NCBI RefSeq assembly: GCF_019649055.1
Contig: NW_026570258.1
Coordinates: 62,001 to 126,000, forward strand
Length of the DNA stretch: 64,000 nucleotides
Direction: 5' to 3'
Source: Paramacrobiotus metropolitanus
Taxonomy: Eukaryota > Tardigrada > Eutardigrada > Parachela > Macrobiotidae
The position numbers were made by a program, and so were the translations under genes. The notes under the pieces are model-generated. The model was not told the DNA's origin and did no database searches. It saw nothing but the letters and a program-made list of their open reading frames with translations. Below, piece after piece: positions 31,322-43,979 of this stretch; the first letter of the stretch is position 1, and each line of letters starts with the position of its first letter.

Positions 31322-32025
31322 TTCTGATTACAGAAATTTTCGAAAATAACAAATTCACCGTGTGAAATCAGTTCTCTGCGACTGACTCAGTCGGACTGAG
31401 TCTGAGCATTGAGCAGTGCAGGCTGCAGATTGTACCGTACAGGGTACACACTACAATGTAATTATTACTGGGACACTGTACGGCAGTGCTCTTTCCACAT
31501 TGTTAAGGGGGAAACACACAACAATATCACCGGTCAAGGTCAAGCCGGAGAACCCAACGGACCGGAGGTGTCACCGACACCGCTCATCGGTGTATGTACA
31601 GCGTACTGTATCCCGTGCTGAATGTGTGTGTATATAAGTATCAATAACGCCATCATGCCACTTTGGCAATCCGGCACGTGATGCAGCTGGCCGCCATTGA
31701 CGTCAGCAGTGTCGCTGTTTTGCACCTTGCGCCCGAGAGTGTCTGTTTCCCTATTCATAAACGAGAAGAGGTTTGGTCCCGGACTCCCGGCCGGCCCCGG
31801 CTTTACCGTACATAGCAACATGGGTATTACACTTGTACCAATTCACACGCGGATTTCCAATTCTTGCAACAGTTTGGCCAGGCATTGACGTAACAGGAAG
31901 AGTAGTTATTTTTATACTCGTGCCACTGATGATACGCTCTTTTCAGCTACATACGCCATGATCCAAAGAAAATGGTAAACGAATTCATTCGCTAACGCCA
32001 CGTTTTTTCTCAGGCGATGGCTGTA
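31322..32025. other. No gene recognised
   Basis: Probable upstream/5' region of the BTB gene. A palindromic GACTCAGTCGGACTGAGTC lies near 31383-31401. No other structure supported. Confidence 0.4.
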
Positions 32026-32596
32026 CTGTAACCGCTTGAGTAGATGAAGTGGCTCCACTTTTATATCCAGCCGCTGCCTGGCCCTGGCCGGGCACTGAGC
32101 ACGAGCTTTCCTCCCACCGGGAGGCGCGCACTTTGCTTCTTAATATTATCAAACCCGTCTCTCAGATATCAATCATATCATCACTTTCTAAAGGCTATTT
32201 GTGAAAAACTAATTTCCGTTTAAAGATAATTTTTATCCAAAATATTCTCCTTACCTTCGTGAGAGCTCTGACTGTCATAAAGAAAGGCCAGAATGCCCAT
32301 TCAGATGGAATATTACACCCGTGCCCCTGCCAGGGGCACCCCAAAAACCACAACAAACCAGATTTACAAACATCAGAGCTCTGGCATTATGCTTTTACTA
32401 TAATTATCGTACGTCCCTAACAATTGTAAGAATAAGAGAACTAGCAAAAGAAAAGTAAATCAAGTAGAATGTCGGTAGCGTCAGAGTGAAAATGGTCTGA
32501 AATCAAAAATAATTCTGCACGAGCAAAGTGTTTATATTGGGCTTGCAATTTCCCGTATACCAGACTCTGTGAAGCCACTTCATCTAGCGGCTACAG
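32026..32596. mobile_element. Non-autonomous relative (MITE) of the pogo-like element
   Basis: The right end CTTCATCTAGCGGCTACAG is identical to the pogo element at 30225; the left end CTGTAACCGCTTGAGTAGA is a diverged version followed by GATGAAGTGGCTCCAC. Flanked by TA on both sides (32024-32025, 32597-32598). Sub-terminal sequence (GGGCACTGAGCACG) is also shared with 28298-28315. No ORF. Confidence 0.85.
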
Positions 32597-33819
32597 TAAA
32601 TAGCATCAGCTTCGAAGCCGGAACATTTACGCATACACATATTCCGTGTTTTGAAAAAATGTTGGCGACGAGCTACACAAAGCTGTTCGCTCGGCTATAG
32701 CGTATGCATAATACTTTACTAGCTTGCGTCAATACACATTTATCTTCAACTAAACAGCCTGTAATACATTCCATATTAGTTTTTTTAGACAAAATAAAAG
32801 ACTTCAGCAGATTTAAGTCTACGCAAGCCACCCGTCCATAAAATTCAGAAATAGAACAAACATTTATATTACGAAGTTACATTTATATTACGAAGTTAGG
32901 TGTGTACTACACAGTACATACTACACAGTACGCACGTGGCGCACGTAACTGTCTACCAAGTGAACAGAAGATGACCGAAGACTCCGGCATAAAGAAAGTT
33001 GCCTTCGTTCTCTTCACGTCCACTTAAACATGTTGCACTTACATCTCAAAAAAAGAAACTTACTTTTGTAAAGAAATTTTTTATCTACAATCTGATACCG
33101 CCCGACAACGAAGAAGAAATTAAGTGTGCTGTGAAAATCTGAGAGAACTCATCAGTTACAGTAACATTCCTCATTGGCTCATCCAATACCCACTGGACAG
33201 CCAGTCAGTGGTGGGCGGATTCAAACTAAAGATTTACGAAGTTCACTCGCATTTTGCGGACAATGTATGACCGAAGCGTTGCCAAATTAAAATAATTAAA
33301 ATGATGCTAAAAAATGTGTGTTATTATAAAACTTAAAAGCTAGAGCAATTTTCAATACTTTAATGCCTACAGACCACAGTGTTACAGTAAATTTGTACTA
33401 GAAAACTAAGAAAAGGACTTTTTATTGTGTTACCTTAAGAGCAACAGGTTACAACTAGAGTGGGTGTTATAAAGTACCAAAGACGGAATTAACCGGCAAG
33501 ACCAGCGGGAAAGATGGACTGCACGTTGGTGTAATAGAAAACCGCCGTCACTTCGCCCGAACATTTTTTAAAATTTTGTCTCTGTGGATATCTCCAACCA
33601 CGAGGAAGGTCTTGTGCAAACAAACAGCGTGCCAGCTACGGTTCGCTTATCTACGACTCTTCTGTTTTTCTACAAGAAGTAAAATTCAGCAATAAGAAGA
33701 GATGAGAACATTTGGCGAAATATTGCAGCACGGAAATAATGCGGCTGTCACTGTTTTGGTCGGCAGTGAGTCCAATTGTACAGAGAAAGCGCCGCCAATG
33801 GCGAACCTATGACAATCGT
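32597..33819. other. No gene recognised
   Basis: AT-rich. A 20-bp direct duplication ATTTATATTACGAAGTTA lies near 32861-32899. Otherwise nothing seen. Confidence 0.4.
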
Positions 33820-34366
33820 CCACCTTCTTCTAAAGGTAATCCACATTTCTGCCGAGTCGACAGATTGGTGGATGAGTTTTAGATTGCGTACAAATAAAAA
33901 CTAGGGAAGTGCACCCGCCGGGCACTGCATGACCGAAGCGCAAGAGAAATACAATACTCGTACATAATAAATTTATTGGGTAACTGCTGGTGTCAGTAAA
34001 TATAAAACTAATTAAGGTAAAATCCTCAACCGGTGAAACATCCCGGTTAGACCGAACATCCCGATTTTCTCAAACATAGCAAAAATGTTAAAATTAATGA
34101 GACATTTCTGTCGGCTCACCAAAAAACCTTCTGTAAAGTGTAAACCTACTTCGAGAAAATATTTACGGTGTAAATAACGGAGGACGTACTTTTGCGCCGG
34201 CAAATGCACGGTTTTAGACGTTTTGTTAGTTAATAATTCATGCAGTCTCCGTCCATACCGTCCGTACAGCACTATAAGTAGAGTAGTTTTTATTTGTACG
34301 CAAGCTAAAATGCATCCACCAATCTGTCGACTCGACAGAAAGGTGGATGACCTTTAGAAAAGGTGG
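33820..34366. repeat. 83-bp inverted repeats flanking a 382-bp spacer
   Basis: 33820-33902 is the imperfect reverse complement of 34285-34366 (shared core CACCAATCTGTCGACTC). No flanking duplication was found, so it may be a decayed TIR element or a fold-back. CATCCACC/GGTGGATG sub-repeats continue to about 34460. Confidence 0.55.
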
Positions 34367-37100
34367 GAAGAAAGATGGACGGCTCATCCACCAATTCGCC
34401 GAACTTCGACAGATAGGTGGATGCGATTTCAGTGAACATCCACCATCCTCCAGTCCACCTTTCTGCCGGCTACAGGCACACGTTACTATCACCACCAGGG
34501 TCACCACTATCCGACCAGTCTACTCTACCAAATGCGACACATCCCTGAGGCAGGAGCCGTAACTCATCGGGCTCTTGGCCATACAGTTCCCCTCCACGGG
34601 CACCGCCGTCATCGGCGGGACCATATTCGCAACCATTCACAAGACACCCCTCAATCCCTGCTTAACCACGCCAGCCGCCTCTTCCTTAAGCAAACGATCA
34701 AAGCCCTCACCATCTACCGTAAGCTGCAGTCAACAGAGTTCTGAATCCCCCGCAAATTTCTTCACATCCACCTCCTCATTTCCGTATAAATGCACCAGCA
34801 GCACCAGTGGCAGCGCGATACAGTTGGCCAAGACTTTTCGGTCGCCATGGCCGAGCTGGTCGTCCGCTCAGTTTCCAACTTATTATCGTCGCTGCTGAAG
34901 CACTGTCAGTCTGACGCCAGCCGATGCGCAGCCGCCCTAGTAATTCCGACCAGATCAACGTCCCCTCGCCATTTATAGAACTCAAGGGACGACAATCCCG
35001 AACTAGCTCGGGTATGGCACCTAATCGGCACAACCATAAAACGCTGCTGGTACAGCATCTGAAGTTCACAACTCAAATTGCTTATTCAGCTCTTCCAGCT
35101 CGGAACTGAGTCGACTGCCACTGGTGTAGAAACGGAAAAGGTTATCTCGCAGACGGCCATTGCTTTATTCTCTTAAATCACATATTATGTGATTTAAGTT
35201 CAGGACGCTAGCAGTAGGACAGCGACGATCTCCGACCAGATCTCTGTTTATGACCGGAGATATTTCGGCGTCGTGCGGAAGAACCCGGCGAGACTGAGAA
35301 CCGGTACTTACTAAAGCGGAATATTGGAGAAGTATCAATGACGAGGCAGTTAAGCAGATGCCAACAATGGCAAAATCTATTTGACATTGTACGACGGCAA
35401 GGGGCAAAATCTTGACCAGAGATTCTGGTAGGCATGTAGACATATACGTAGGGATGACGGTAGCGCATTTCAGCACTCCCTGTACTTGCTGCCGTCAGCC
35501 GACTGGTGTTTTACGTTGCGGCTGAACATGGCGCTTACGTACCGCGCCAGATTTAGCCGTATGTATTACCGTAACGTCACGTTCCAGGCGGGTGACGGCA
35601 GCAGTACAGGGGAGTGCATGTATTGTACATGCGACAGAATATCGGCGAAAACGGCTGTATCAAGCATATACGAGCGCACAAATCGTATGTGCGCACTGCG
35701 CAGCGTTAATTCAGGACTTCCATGCCAAACCGCCTAAGCTTTAATGTACGCCTAACAGATCAGCCACGAGATAAAATATCGTGCTCATCTTTTTGTGGAA
35801 AAATAATATCGTTTTCCGCATCGATCGGTGAAAAACCAAAATATTATGCGAGTTTGTCCCCAAAAAAGCGCCAGTTTCAAAGCTTTTTCACAGCCTTTGT
35901 TGTTTATGCAACAGCTTCGGTCGATATTGTGTATCACTGGTGGGATCACTGCGTCCTACGGTTGGATCTTTGTACCTCCGACTTCCGAGGTACAGGTAGT
36001 GAGGTAGATACTGCAAATTGCGACTACGCTCATCACAAAAAGTGTAATAAATAATAGCATCGGTGTTGTGATGATGGAAAGAGTTGCAAAACTAAACAAG
36101 ATCTGCTTATTATTTTACTGGTTGATTGACGAGAACAGTTGTACGGAACAGAAGAACAAGAAGAAAGAAGAACAGTTGTACAGACTGTATTTTTCGTAAG
36201 TGTTGTTCTCGTAAGAACAGTTGTACAGACTGTATTTTTTGCGAAATGTCTTTATTTATCTTTTTTTCTTTTGCTTTGCATGAGTCTTTAACAATAGTCA
36301 GTCGAGAACTGATTGGAAAACCTTCTGCGTGTTAAGCAGAAAATGGTATGAACTGTTTTGATTGGTCTGGCTTCAGTGCGGCTGGGCTTTCCATCAGTTT
36401 CAGGCGGAGCATTACGCTGAAGTCTTATTTCCACTACGTAATAAACCAACTAGTATTCTAATCCTGAACTGAAGTCGATATTTTGCTGCTGGCTACGTCA
36501 CAGAATTAAAAATACGTGTCGTACAATACGTGTTTGTACATTGTTAATAGTCGTACAATACGTGTTTGTACTCTCAACATTCTGTACGAAATGTTTATTT
36601 AAATAGGTTGAGTACGTTGTGCATTTGTACTACTTTAATTAATTTTAAGTAGAGCACGTTCATACGCATGTACAGAGTACCAGCGTAATTTTAAAAGTTC
36701 AGAGAACAGCTCTTAAAAACGTACTGAACGGTGCTGAGAACATTGTCGTCATCTTGACTGAAGCAGTTTTGCGTTAAACGTCACTAGGGGAGGAGCATGA
36801 GTCAGAAATAAAAACTATAAAAATGCATGTGGTGGATTGGTTCCAATACGAACATTGAAAGTGAGGCAAAATACTCCTCCTGCACTAATATACATATAAT
36901 AACGTCGATGGCTTTTTTGATATTATTTAGGAGAAAATGTCTTTCCGAATTAGTCTGATGTCAGGCTCAATAATAAATTTACTTGAAAAATGCGGAAATC
37001 TGCCGGAATTCCGCTTCAGCCCAGTTTTGTTGTTGTAGTACGGCACGCCTTTTTGTTGCAATTTGTGACCAATCAGCGAAGCACCACAGCTAGCGGATCG
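34367..37100. other. No gene recognised; short tandem duplications
   Basis: Short ORFs (e.g. 35165-35476 minus, with a hydrophobic stretch FAIVGICLTASSLILLQY) could be exon fragments but match nothing I know. A ~50-bp tandem duplication around GAACAGTTGTACAGACTGTA lies at 36170-36240. ACAATACGTGTTTGTAC is repeated near 36519 and 36552. Confidence 0.35.
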
Positions 37101-37108
37101 TATAAAAG
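37101..37108 (+). promoter_or_regulatory. TATA box of the PPxY membrane protein gene
   Basis: TATAAAAG about 112 bp upstream of ATG 37220. A transcription start near 37130 would leave a leader of about 90 nt. Confidence 0.5.
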
Positions 37109-37219
37109 TGACTGGTTGCCACTTATTGCGCTTCAGTTGGTGTGCGCTTCTGTTAGGTGCCTAAACAGAATTTTTGGTGGTTTAAAATATTTATCTGTAT
37201 TACTGTCAGATTGTGTGCA

Positions 37220-37782
37220 ATGGCCGATACGGACTCTTATGATGGTTTCTTAGCCCTTTTCAGTTTCATTGGCGGTATTATGCTAGTTATCGTTGGATTT
37301 GGGTTATTTTTCGGATTTATTAACGCGGTGGTGCGTTTTCTTGGAGGATTGCTTACTGGAATCGGAATCTTCCTGTTTGCGGTCTGCAAGTTCTTCTACA
37401 GCGAGTGGAAGAAGCGGCGGGATGCTCCAGTACACGCAGTTCATATGGCGCATTTGGTGAACGAGGTTCCCGATGCTGAAGCAGGCGAAGACGAACTTTT
37501 GACGGATGATGAAGACAGTCCTCCCGCTTACGAGCCATTTGGTCCTCCGCGTTACGACCAACTGGAAGAAGTGAGTAGCTTGTTTCAGTATTTGCCTGCA
37601 CTGCACTGCGCTATATGTCACGTTTTCGTTTAATGAATTCTCATTACTGAAGATTGTTTACTGCTTACTTGATGCTTCATTGCTACAAATCTAAACGCTT
37701 TGCTTATTGACAGGATGGATCTCGTCGGCAACTCCTTGAGGCGAAAGCTGGGCCTTGGTATGGCGCTTTTGATGGCAGCTGA
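37220..37782 (+). CDS. Small two-TM protein with tandem PPxY motifs
   Basis: Exon 1 is 37220-37570 and exon 2 is 37714-37782, joined in phase over a 143-nt GT...AG intron, giving 139 residues. Two hydrophobic helices cover residues ~10-34 and ~38-58, followed by a basic stop (YSEWKKRRD), an acidic stretch (EAGEDELLTDDEDS) and PPAY and PPRY motifs. PPxY binds WW domains of NEDD4-type ubiquitin ligases, so it may be a ligase adaptor in the endomembrane system; this is inference. TATA box upstream and AATAAA downstream near 37914. Confidence 0.6.
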
Positions 37783-38967
37783 TGTGGTTGACCTGCGCTT
37801 GAGGATGGACGAACCCAGATGATGGACGATGGACTGTGGGTTTACGATTATGTGTTACCGTGTTAGCACTTATCTAAGCATGCTTTTTCCGTTTTTCTAT
37901 GACGTATATATTAATAAAAGAGGCTGTGTCATGCCTGTGTGCTGTCTGCGCGGTTTCTTATGTTTCTGTTGTGATCAGCTTGCCATGAGCGTATCAATGA
38001 TTCCGCCTTTTGATGGCATGCTGTCCGCTCTTTTTTTGAGTTTGGTTCTTCAGTCTTTACGCATGCGAAGAAATCAGTAGACTGATCGGGATAATAATGT
38101 ATGATTGAAGATAAAGCTTAACCGACAATAAGCGCTCTTCGTCCGAATTTTACGTACAGCCTGTTTGGAGCGTCACCACGGAGCGCGGAGTGGCGAATAC
38201 GCTTGACAGCTATACCAATATCACAAACGTGCTTGAGTGAGCACCATCAGTGGTCCTTCACTACGCTTAAGTGTACGGTACACTGCAAAGTCACATATGT
38301 ACAGGATGTATCACAGTTTACAAAGCGTTAAAACTGCATTGCTTATTACTTACAAATTAAATTCAAGTTAACAGCTTGTAATAGTATGAATTATCATGCA
38401 CGCCTGACTGGACAATGTTACACCGTAAAGTGCGACACAAACACATGTGAGCACTGAGCAGGACCGTGTAAAAAAAGTATCATTCCCGCAAATGTTGGGT
38501 CGTCGCCAGGTTATTCACAGACAGCGATGCCACTCGCGCAAGGCACCTTCACGCCGCCCAGAAAAAGACGGGGTGCGGTTCTCCTTCCCTGGACGCTATT
38601 AAAGCGTTCGGTAACGGCGCATGCTGCCATATAAAACCGGTGGATCTGCCAAAACTGCCTAAGGAACTCGCTGTTCTTAACATTCGTTGTAGCTTTCCAT
38701 AATCCGTTCAAGTATGTATGTGGTATGTCTCCTACGCCCTTCAGGATGCGTGACAGTCCAAGTGGTCGCGGGACATTTCGTCGCGTGGGACATTTCGCCA
38801 CAAGGTTTTCGTCGTAGCGGCTAATTTCTTTTGGACAACTCGTTTCGCAGCTGTTTCTTTGTGTGGCATTTGGTCGCGCGACTTTTGGGAGTCGAGTAAT
38901 TACTGACTGGCCTCAGGAAGAGAAAGTCGGCCTTGACCGACTGGCACATGCTGCCTCGCAAGTGGTA
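37783..38967. other. No gene recognised
   Basis: 3' region of the PPxY gene (AATAAA near 37914), then nothing supported. Confidence 0.4.
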
Positions 38968-39110
38968 CTGTAGCCGCCCGCACAAGTTGCTCCACTGGCA
39001 GATCCGGCCGCTGCCTTCTCCCTGCACACACTGCGCTGAACAGCGAGCAATGCGATGCCAAATTATCCGTATACCTCACTCTGTGGGGCAACTTGTGCGG
39101 GCGGCTACAG
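38968..39110. mobile_element. 143-bp pogo-like MITE
   Basis: TIRs CTGTAGCCGCCCGCACAAGT and the complement ACTTGTGCGGGCGGCTACAG, flanked by TA (38966-38967, 39111-39112). The first nine bases equal the pogo element ends at 28240, suggesting the same transposase family. Confidence 0.85.
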
Positions 39111-39112
39111 TA

Positions 39113-39620
39113 ATCGTGCAGCGTGGCCTCACAGGGCTTCAACCCGAGCTGAAGGAAGCTAGTAAGCAGGTAAAAGAGCTCCTTATCGCTATCGAACAGG
39201 AATCTCAGGAAGCCAGAACCGTGTTGCATAAGTTCGAGAAGGAGGAAGAAACCGCCAGCGATTCCGCAACAGCCGCTAAGAAAATAAAAAACGAATGCGG
39301 CGCTGACTTTGGCATGGTATTACCGAATTTTAAAGGAGCTCTAGCTGAGCTGCAAATACTTAAGGAGCTGGATATTACTTTTATCAGTTCATTGAAGAAT
39401 CTACCAGTGCAAATCAAACTGGTCATGGAGGCTGTCTGTGTCATTAAAGATGTGAAAGCCGACAAGGTCGAGGGTGCGTCTGGTAACAACGTCGAAGATT
39501 TCAGTGGCTCTTCGAAAAAAAACTCGGGGTGATTTGGAATGTTTGGGCTTACTGCGGAATTTCGATAAAGACAATATTCCTCCAAAGGTCATGAAGTTCA
39601 TCCGCGATAAATCACGTCGA
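39113..39620 (+). pseudogene. Dynein heavy chain fragment (stalk/AAA5-side)
   Basis: The translation contains the conserved stretches ECGADFGMVLPNFKGALAEL, IKLVMEAVCVIKDVKADKV and, after a frame change at an A-run near 39520, LLRNFDKDNIPPKVMKFIRD. These match the coiled-coil stalk region and following linker of axonemal-type dynein heavy chains. Only ~170 of more than 4000 residues are present, there is a frame break, and a MITE abuts the 5' side, so it is probably a gene fragment or retrocopy. Confidence 0.75.
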
Positions 39621-41293
39621 AGAAGATGGACTTGGTGCGGATCCCGTTTGCCTGCCGCTTAGTCTTAACCACCCACTCCCACCAAAAGGTCATGGCTTCT
39701 GGGAATACGGATTATGAGCGAGGTAATATGTATGTGCTTCAGAACAAGGCCCAAAATGACCAAATTCATGGGCTGTTCAGAAATACCAATAAATCTTCCA
39801 ACAGCTAGTCGACATTCTCCCGAAGATTATCAGAATTTACTACTTCACTGCAGCCTAAAGTCTTCTCTTGCGAAGATAGAACGAAATATTTGTTTACGCA
39901 GTTCGATAACCGACTTTTCTTTAGTCGACCTGGCGAGGACGTTGTCAATGCCATCCCGCAACGAGTTCTCCACTGTTCGTTTAGTGGCTGCGAAAAACCA
40001 ACGCTGATCATGTCGTCGACCAATGGTCCAAGCCACCCAGAAACTTCACAACCGCTTTGCCGTCTTTGGTGCTGTGAAATTGTGGGTGTCGAACAAGCAG
40101 ATGCCTTGGACCACGCAAGCGTAGTCTACAAAACTAGAAAATTTTCAGGCTTTCCTAACGCGCCTAGTAGAGTTACGTCAACGCATTACTCAAATTCAAT
40201 AGTCGCTAGTTCACAACTTTACAACACTCTAAGTAAAACATTAAAACCAGCTTCGAAACGATTCACAAAGAAGGCTCTAAAAGTAAAGCTATAAGCTACA
40301 GCATGTAGTCATGTACCATCGTCAATTGAAAAGGTAATGCGAATTAGCTGGAGTCAGAAAATGCTCCTTTATCGCCGACGCGTAAATCCCCATGGTGGCA
40401 GCAATAAGCTGCTCGTCGAGAATATTGATTCCTGGGTGAATCCTTTGCTGTTTGCTGCCACAGTGCCATCCCACGATTCTCCGGAATATGTGCGCCATGA
40501 CGAGACCGCAGACGATTCGCGGGAATTTTAGTAAGTCAGTAAATTATAAACTCACGGTGGCGAAGTTGTAACGATTGGTAACCGTAGTTCAATCGAAATG
40601 GTCGATCAAGGGACAGCCGTACCTTCAGTAAAAGCATTCATGATTTCCGCAAAACGTTAAGATTCCTAATCCTATGTTTTCTGAGGTTTTGAATTTTTCT
40701 GCCATTTTAAACATAAATATTTGGATTACTCGTAATTAGTTTCTGCCTACGCAGGTTTATTGTTGTGTACTGAAATTGGCCATTGCCGAATAAGCCTTCG
40801 AAAATTATTTTGACAACAACAATAAAGCCCGCGTGTATTGGTTTGACTATTTTGACTACTTCTAAGGATACGGAATTGATTTTTTTGACAGGCTCAAACG
40901 GTTAATTCACGGAAGAAAAAGTGGTTTGTTAACTTAGTCATTTATGGTCGTTAACGTTCAACGTTGTACTGTACTGAATGCCATTAACCGGAACACCTGC
41001 TCTCTTTGGCCATCCACGAGAACGGCGTCAAACTACTCTGCAGATGATACGGCATCGAAGATAATGGATTTTATTAGAATAATTAGCGCTGATACAGAAC
41101 AATTTAATGGAAATCAATGTGCCCGTACGCATGCAAAAATAATTTCAAAAGAGAAGTTTTTGGAAACGCCTGGGTTGTTTGAAAAACCTGGGCATAAAGA
41201 TTAAAAAAAGATTAGAAAATGTTGGACAAAGATTCTCTGAAACACCTTCCTCCAAATGAGCATTCACACTGTGGAGCGGCGGAACCCAATTAA
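39621..41293. other. No gene recognised
   Basis: ORFs 39890-40294 and 40337-40531 (plus) are open, the latter ending at a canonical GTAAGT donor at 40532, so it could be an exon. I recognise neither product. Confidence 0.3.
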
Positions 41294-41885
41294 GGGCAGT
41301 CGATTGCCTCAACCGTGTACGCCTCCCTGGGCGGCTGGCAAAACAGCCTCCAATGTTATGAAATTGGTCGCCTCACAGTATTTCTTCCCATAGACTCATA
41401 AGGTAACCTCATCGACTTGTGTTTCACACATTTCTACATGAAACCATGCAACCGATATCTCCAACGATAGAGAAAAAATGAAAACATTTTTTGATACCAA
41501 ACAAGATATTATTGATGGCGATTAAGCCAAGATGTTCCCGTTTCTGGTTTTCGTAGACATAGCACAGGACCTCTGCCTAGAACCTTGACCATGCATTCAG
41601 TGCTATGTCTACGAGAAAACCATAATGGCTCTGTGTTGTCTTACTCGCTTTTAGCAGCACCTCATTTGGTTTCAAAATCTTCTTTATTTTTTGCCTACTT
41701 TTTAAGATATCGATTAGGTAATTCTTTTGAGAAATAAGCGAGGTGGAAGTGTTTGAGTTTAACAGAGGAGTCAATGGAGAAAATAACGACGAGGCGGCGA
41801 CCAATTTTACAGCACAGAATGGCGTTTTGCTGTCGCCTGACAACCGCCCGCTGCAGGCGTACACGGTTGAGGCAATCGACTGCCC
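41294..41885. mobile_element. piggyBac-like MITE
   Basis: TTAA at both borders (41290-41293, 41886-41889). TIRs begin GGGCAGTCGATTGCCTCAAC and end in the complement, with at least 31 matching bases. No transposase ORF. TTAA plus GGG/CCC termini fits piggyBac. Confidence 0.85.
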
Positions 41886-42559
41886 TTAACTGCCTTTCCA
41901 AAACGGCTTCGGTAGGCTTAGGCGCACGCGCGTTTATTCGTTTTGATTTTTTGGGACGCTTAAATTGATTTATTTACAAAAGAAGAATTCCCTTATAACA
42001 TTGAAATGAAATCAATGATTTACGGACCGGTTAAAAATGGGATTGATGCTGCAACCATGAACAAACAACGCGACCATTCCAAATTCCAATCGTCCGAAAG
42101 TGGGCAAGAAGCAAAGAATTAAATGTACATACAGGATTTATCGCTGCCCGGTTTCTTTGTATTTTTCCGGTAGTGTTCCTTTTGAATGCCATTTTAATTA
42201 TGTTATGTCGGGTTAAAGATGTACATCGTCAAATTGTCGTATTGTGACGTTGGTTTTGATTGTACGAGTATAATAACACTTTATTTTAGCATTCGGTACA
42301 AGCCTCTTATAATCAGTTTTAGTTCAACAAAGTAAGTAAGTACAGGTGAACAAGATAACCCGAACTACAGGCAACTTCTTAGTGACCTTTATATAGCCGC
42401 GCAATCGGAAACCATTAATATATATTTATAGAATTACAAACCATTTGTACAGATTTTGCTGATAATACGCTAAATCTCTCGGTTTAAACGTATCTTTCGG
42501 TTTTCGGACGCAAATGGAAGTTTGACCGTAGCAGTTGCACCATGCTTTGCCATTTGTCA
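41886..42559. other. No gene recognised
   Basis: No supported feature. Confidence 0.4.
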
Positions 42560-43474
42560 TCAGTGCATCAGTGCTATAAAGTGATTTTTCTTTTGCTGGT
42601 AATACATTTCGAGGATAGCATATTCCAGGCGTTTCACCTCCTGTTGGCAGAACCAGCCAATACTAAAATTCATCACTTCTGTGATCATCAGTGGTAGACA
42701 GATCCTTTTATGGGCATTCAAATAACTTTGACCATCCTCCAGCTCCGCCATAATTCCAGCAAAAACAAAAAGAAGTACGATAATCATATTGAAAATCGGC
42801 ACATATTTCCCCCTGCGGACTTGGGCGTACATACGTCGACTAGTCTGCCACCAATAAGCTGCTGCTCTGGTGAAGACTTGCATGTTTGGAGGTAATGCAG
42901 AACTTTGACGATAGTTTCGCAAGTGCACAAATATCCGCATTATTTCGATCTGAGCGCATATAGGGTATAAGAAATAGAGCGGCTCCACGGACATCATTGC
43001 GATTATTAAAGCAATGTACACTTTCTTCTGAGACGTTTCTGGCTGTAAATAACAGTTTTTGTTTCGATAACTTTGAAACATAATAACCAGATAAAAGGAT
43101 CCACTGAAATTAATACGTGTTTGTGTATAAGCGTGAATACGAGCGCCTGAATTCTTTCGTGCAGCTTATATACAGTAAATTATTGCACTCTAAACTGTAA
43201 AGCGTAATTTTATTCTTACCAGATCGCGGATAATGAAGTCTTCGCTTAAAGCAGTGGTGGCGATTGTTATAAATAATCGCACCAGAGTAGTTAGAAGGAT
43301 AAATGTTGCGAGACACAATGCAACCATAGCACAATTCCATGTTTCATTTGTAACCACATATTTCACCCTGGAGAGTCCAGTAATTAGTCGCCCACTTTGA
43401 TGTCTATCGGATATGCTACCGCTGCGCACTTGTAAACTATGACTATCCATGTTCAAATCAGGTATTTTCACCAA
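42560..43474 (-). CDS. Multi-pass membrane protein, at least two exons
   Basis: Exon 1 runs from ATG 43474 to about 43219 (donor GTAAGA) and has one helix (MVALCLATFILLTTLVRLFI). Exon 2 starts after an AG near 43105 and runs to 42560, with helices at VYIALIIAMMSVEPLYFLY, IFNMIIVLLFVFAGIM and LPLMITEVMNFSIGWF. The phase of the predicted junction does not fit the long ORF, so either the border is wrong or there is a frame break. I do not recognise the family; a chemoreceptor-like role is only a guess. Confidence 0.4.
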
Positions 43475-43723
43475 GTAATTTAACGTATTATCTATAGAGA
43501 ATGTACAGGAGCAGATATTTGTAATACATTTAGAGAATGAAGGAGAACAAAACGCATTAAATTACAGTCATCTTGAGAGATTCCATGATTATTTGTATTG
43601 ATTCCGTTCATATATGTGCACCATGTGGAGTATTTGGACTGCAAAAGCGATCGATCATCGCTCAAGCGGTCGATATGTTGTCCATGGTATCGATGCATGT
43701 GCATGTGCACAGAACCAGTGCTA

Positions 43724-43785
43724 TAGGAGTACGGAAGGAATGGATGAGCATTCCTCGTTGCTCATCCATTCCTTCTGTACTCCTA
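43724..43785. repeat. Near-perfect hairpin, 26-bp stem and 10-nt loop
   Basis: TAGGAGTACGGAAGGAATGG... pairs with its complement ending CTGTACTCCTA with one mismatch; loop ATTCCTCGTT (43750-43759). Could be a small-RNA hairpin or a solo fold-back remnant. Confidence 0.6.
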
Positions 43786-43979
43786 GACTAAAACCTAGAG
43801 CACGATCCTGATGTTTGTTATAAGTGCCGGTTAGCAGCCGGCATTTAACACATGGTGGGCAGATACGCAAATGCCAGACCTGCACAGTTACGAAAATGTT
43901 AAACACCGACGGCATTATACATGATTCAAAACTGCATGCGTTCGCAAAACCTGCTTACTTACTTCTTTTTCCGCGCTTC

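Noticed and set aside
34575-35069. Ser/Thr-rich ORFs as a gene
   Set aside because: No recognisable domain, no supported splice structure, and both strands are open equally.
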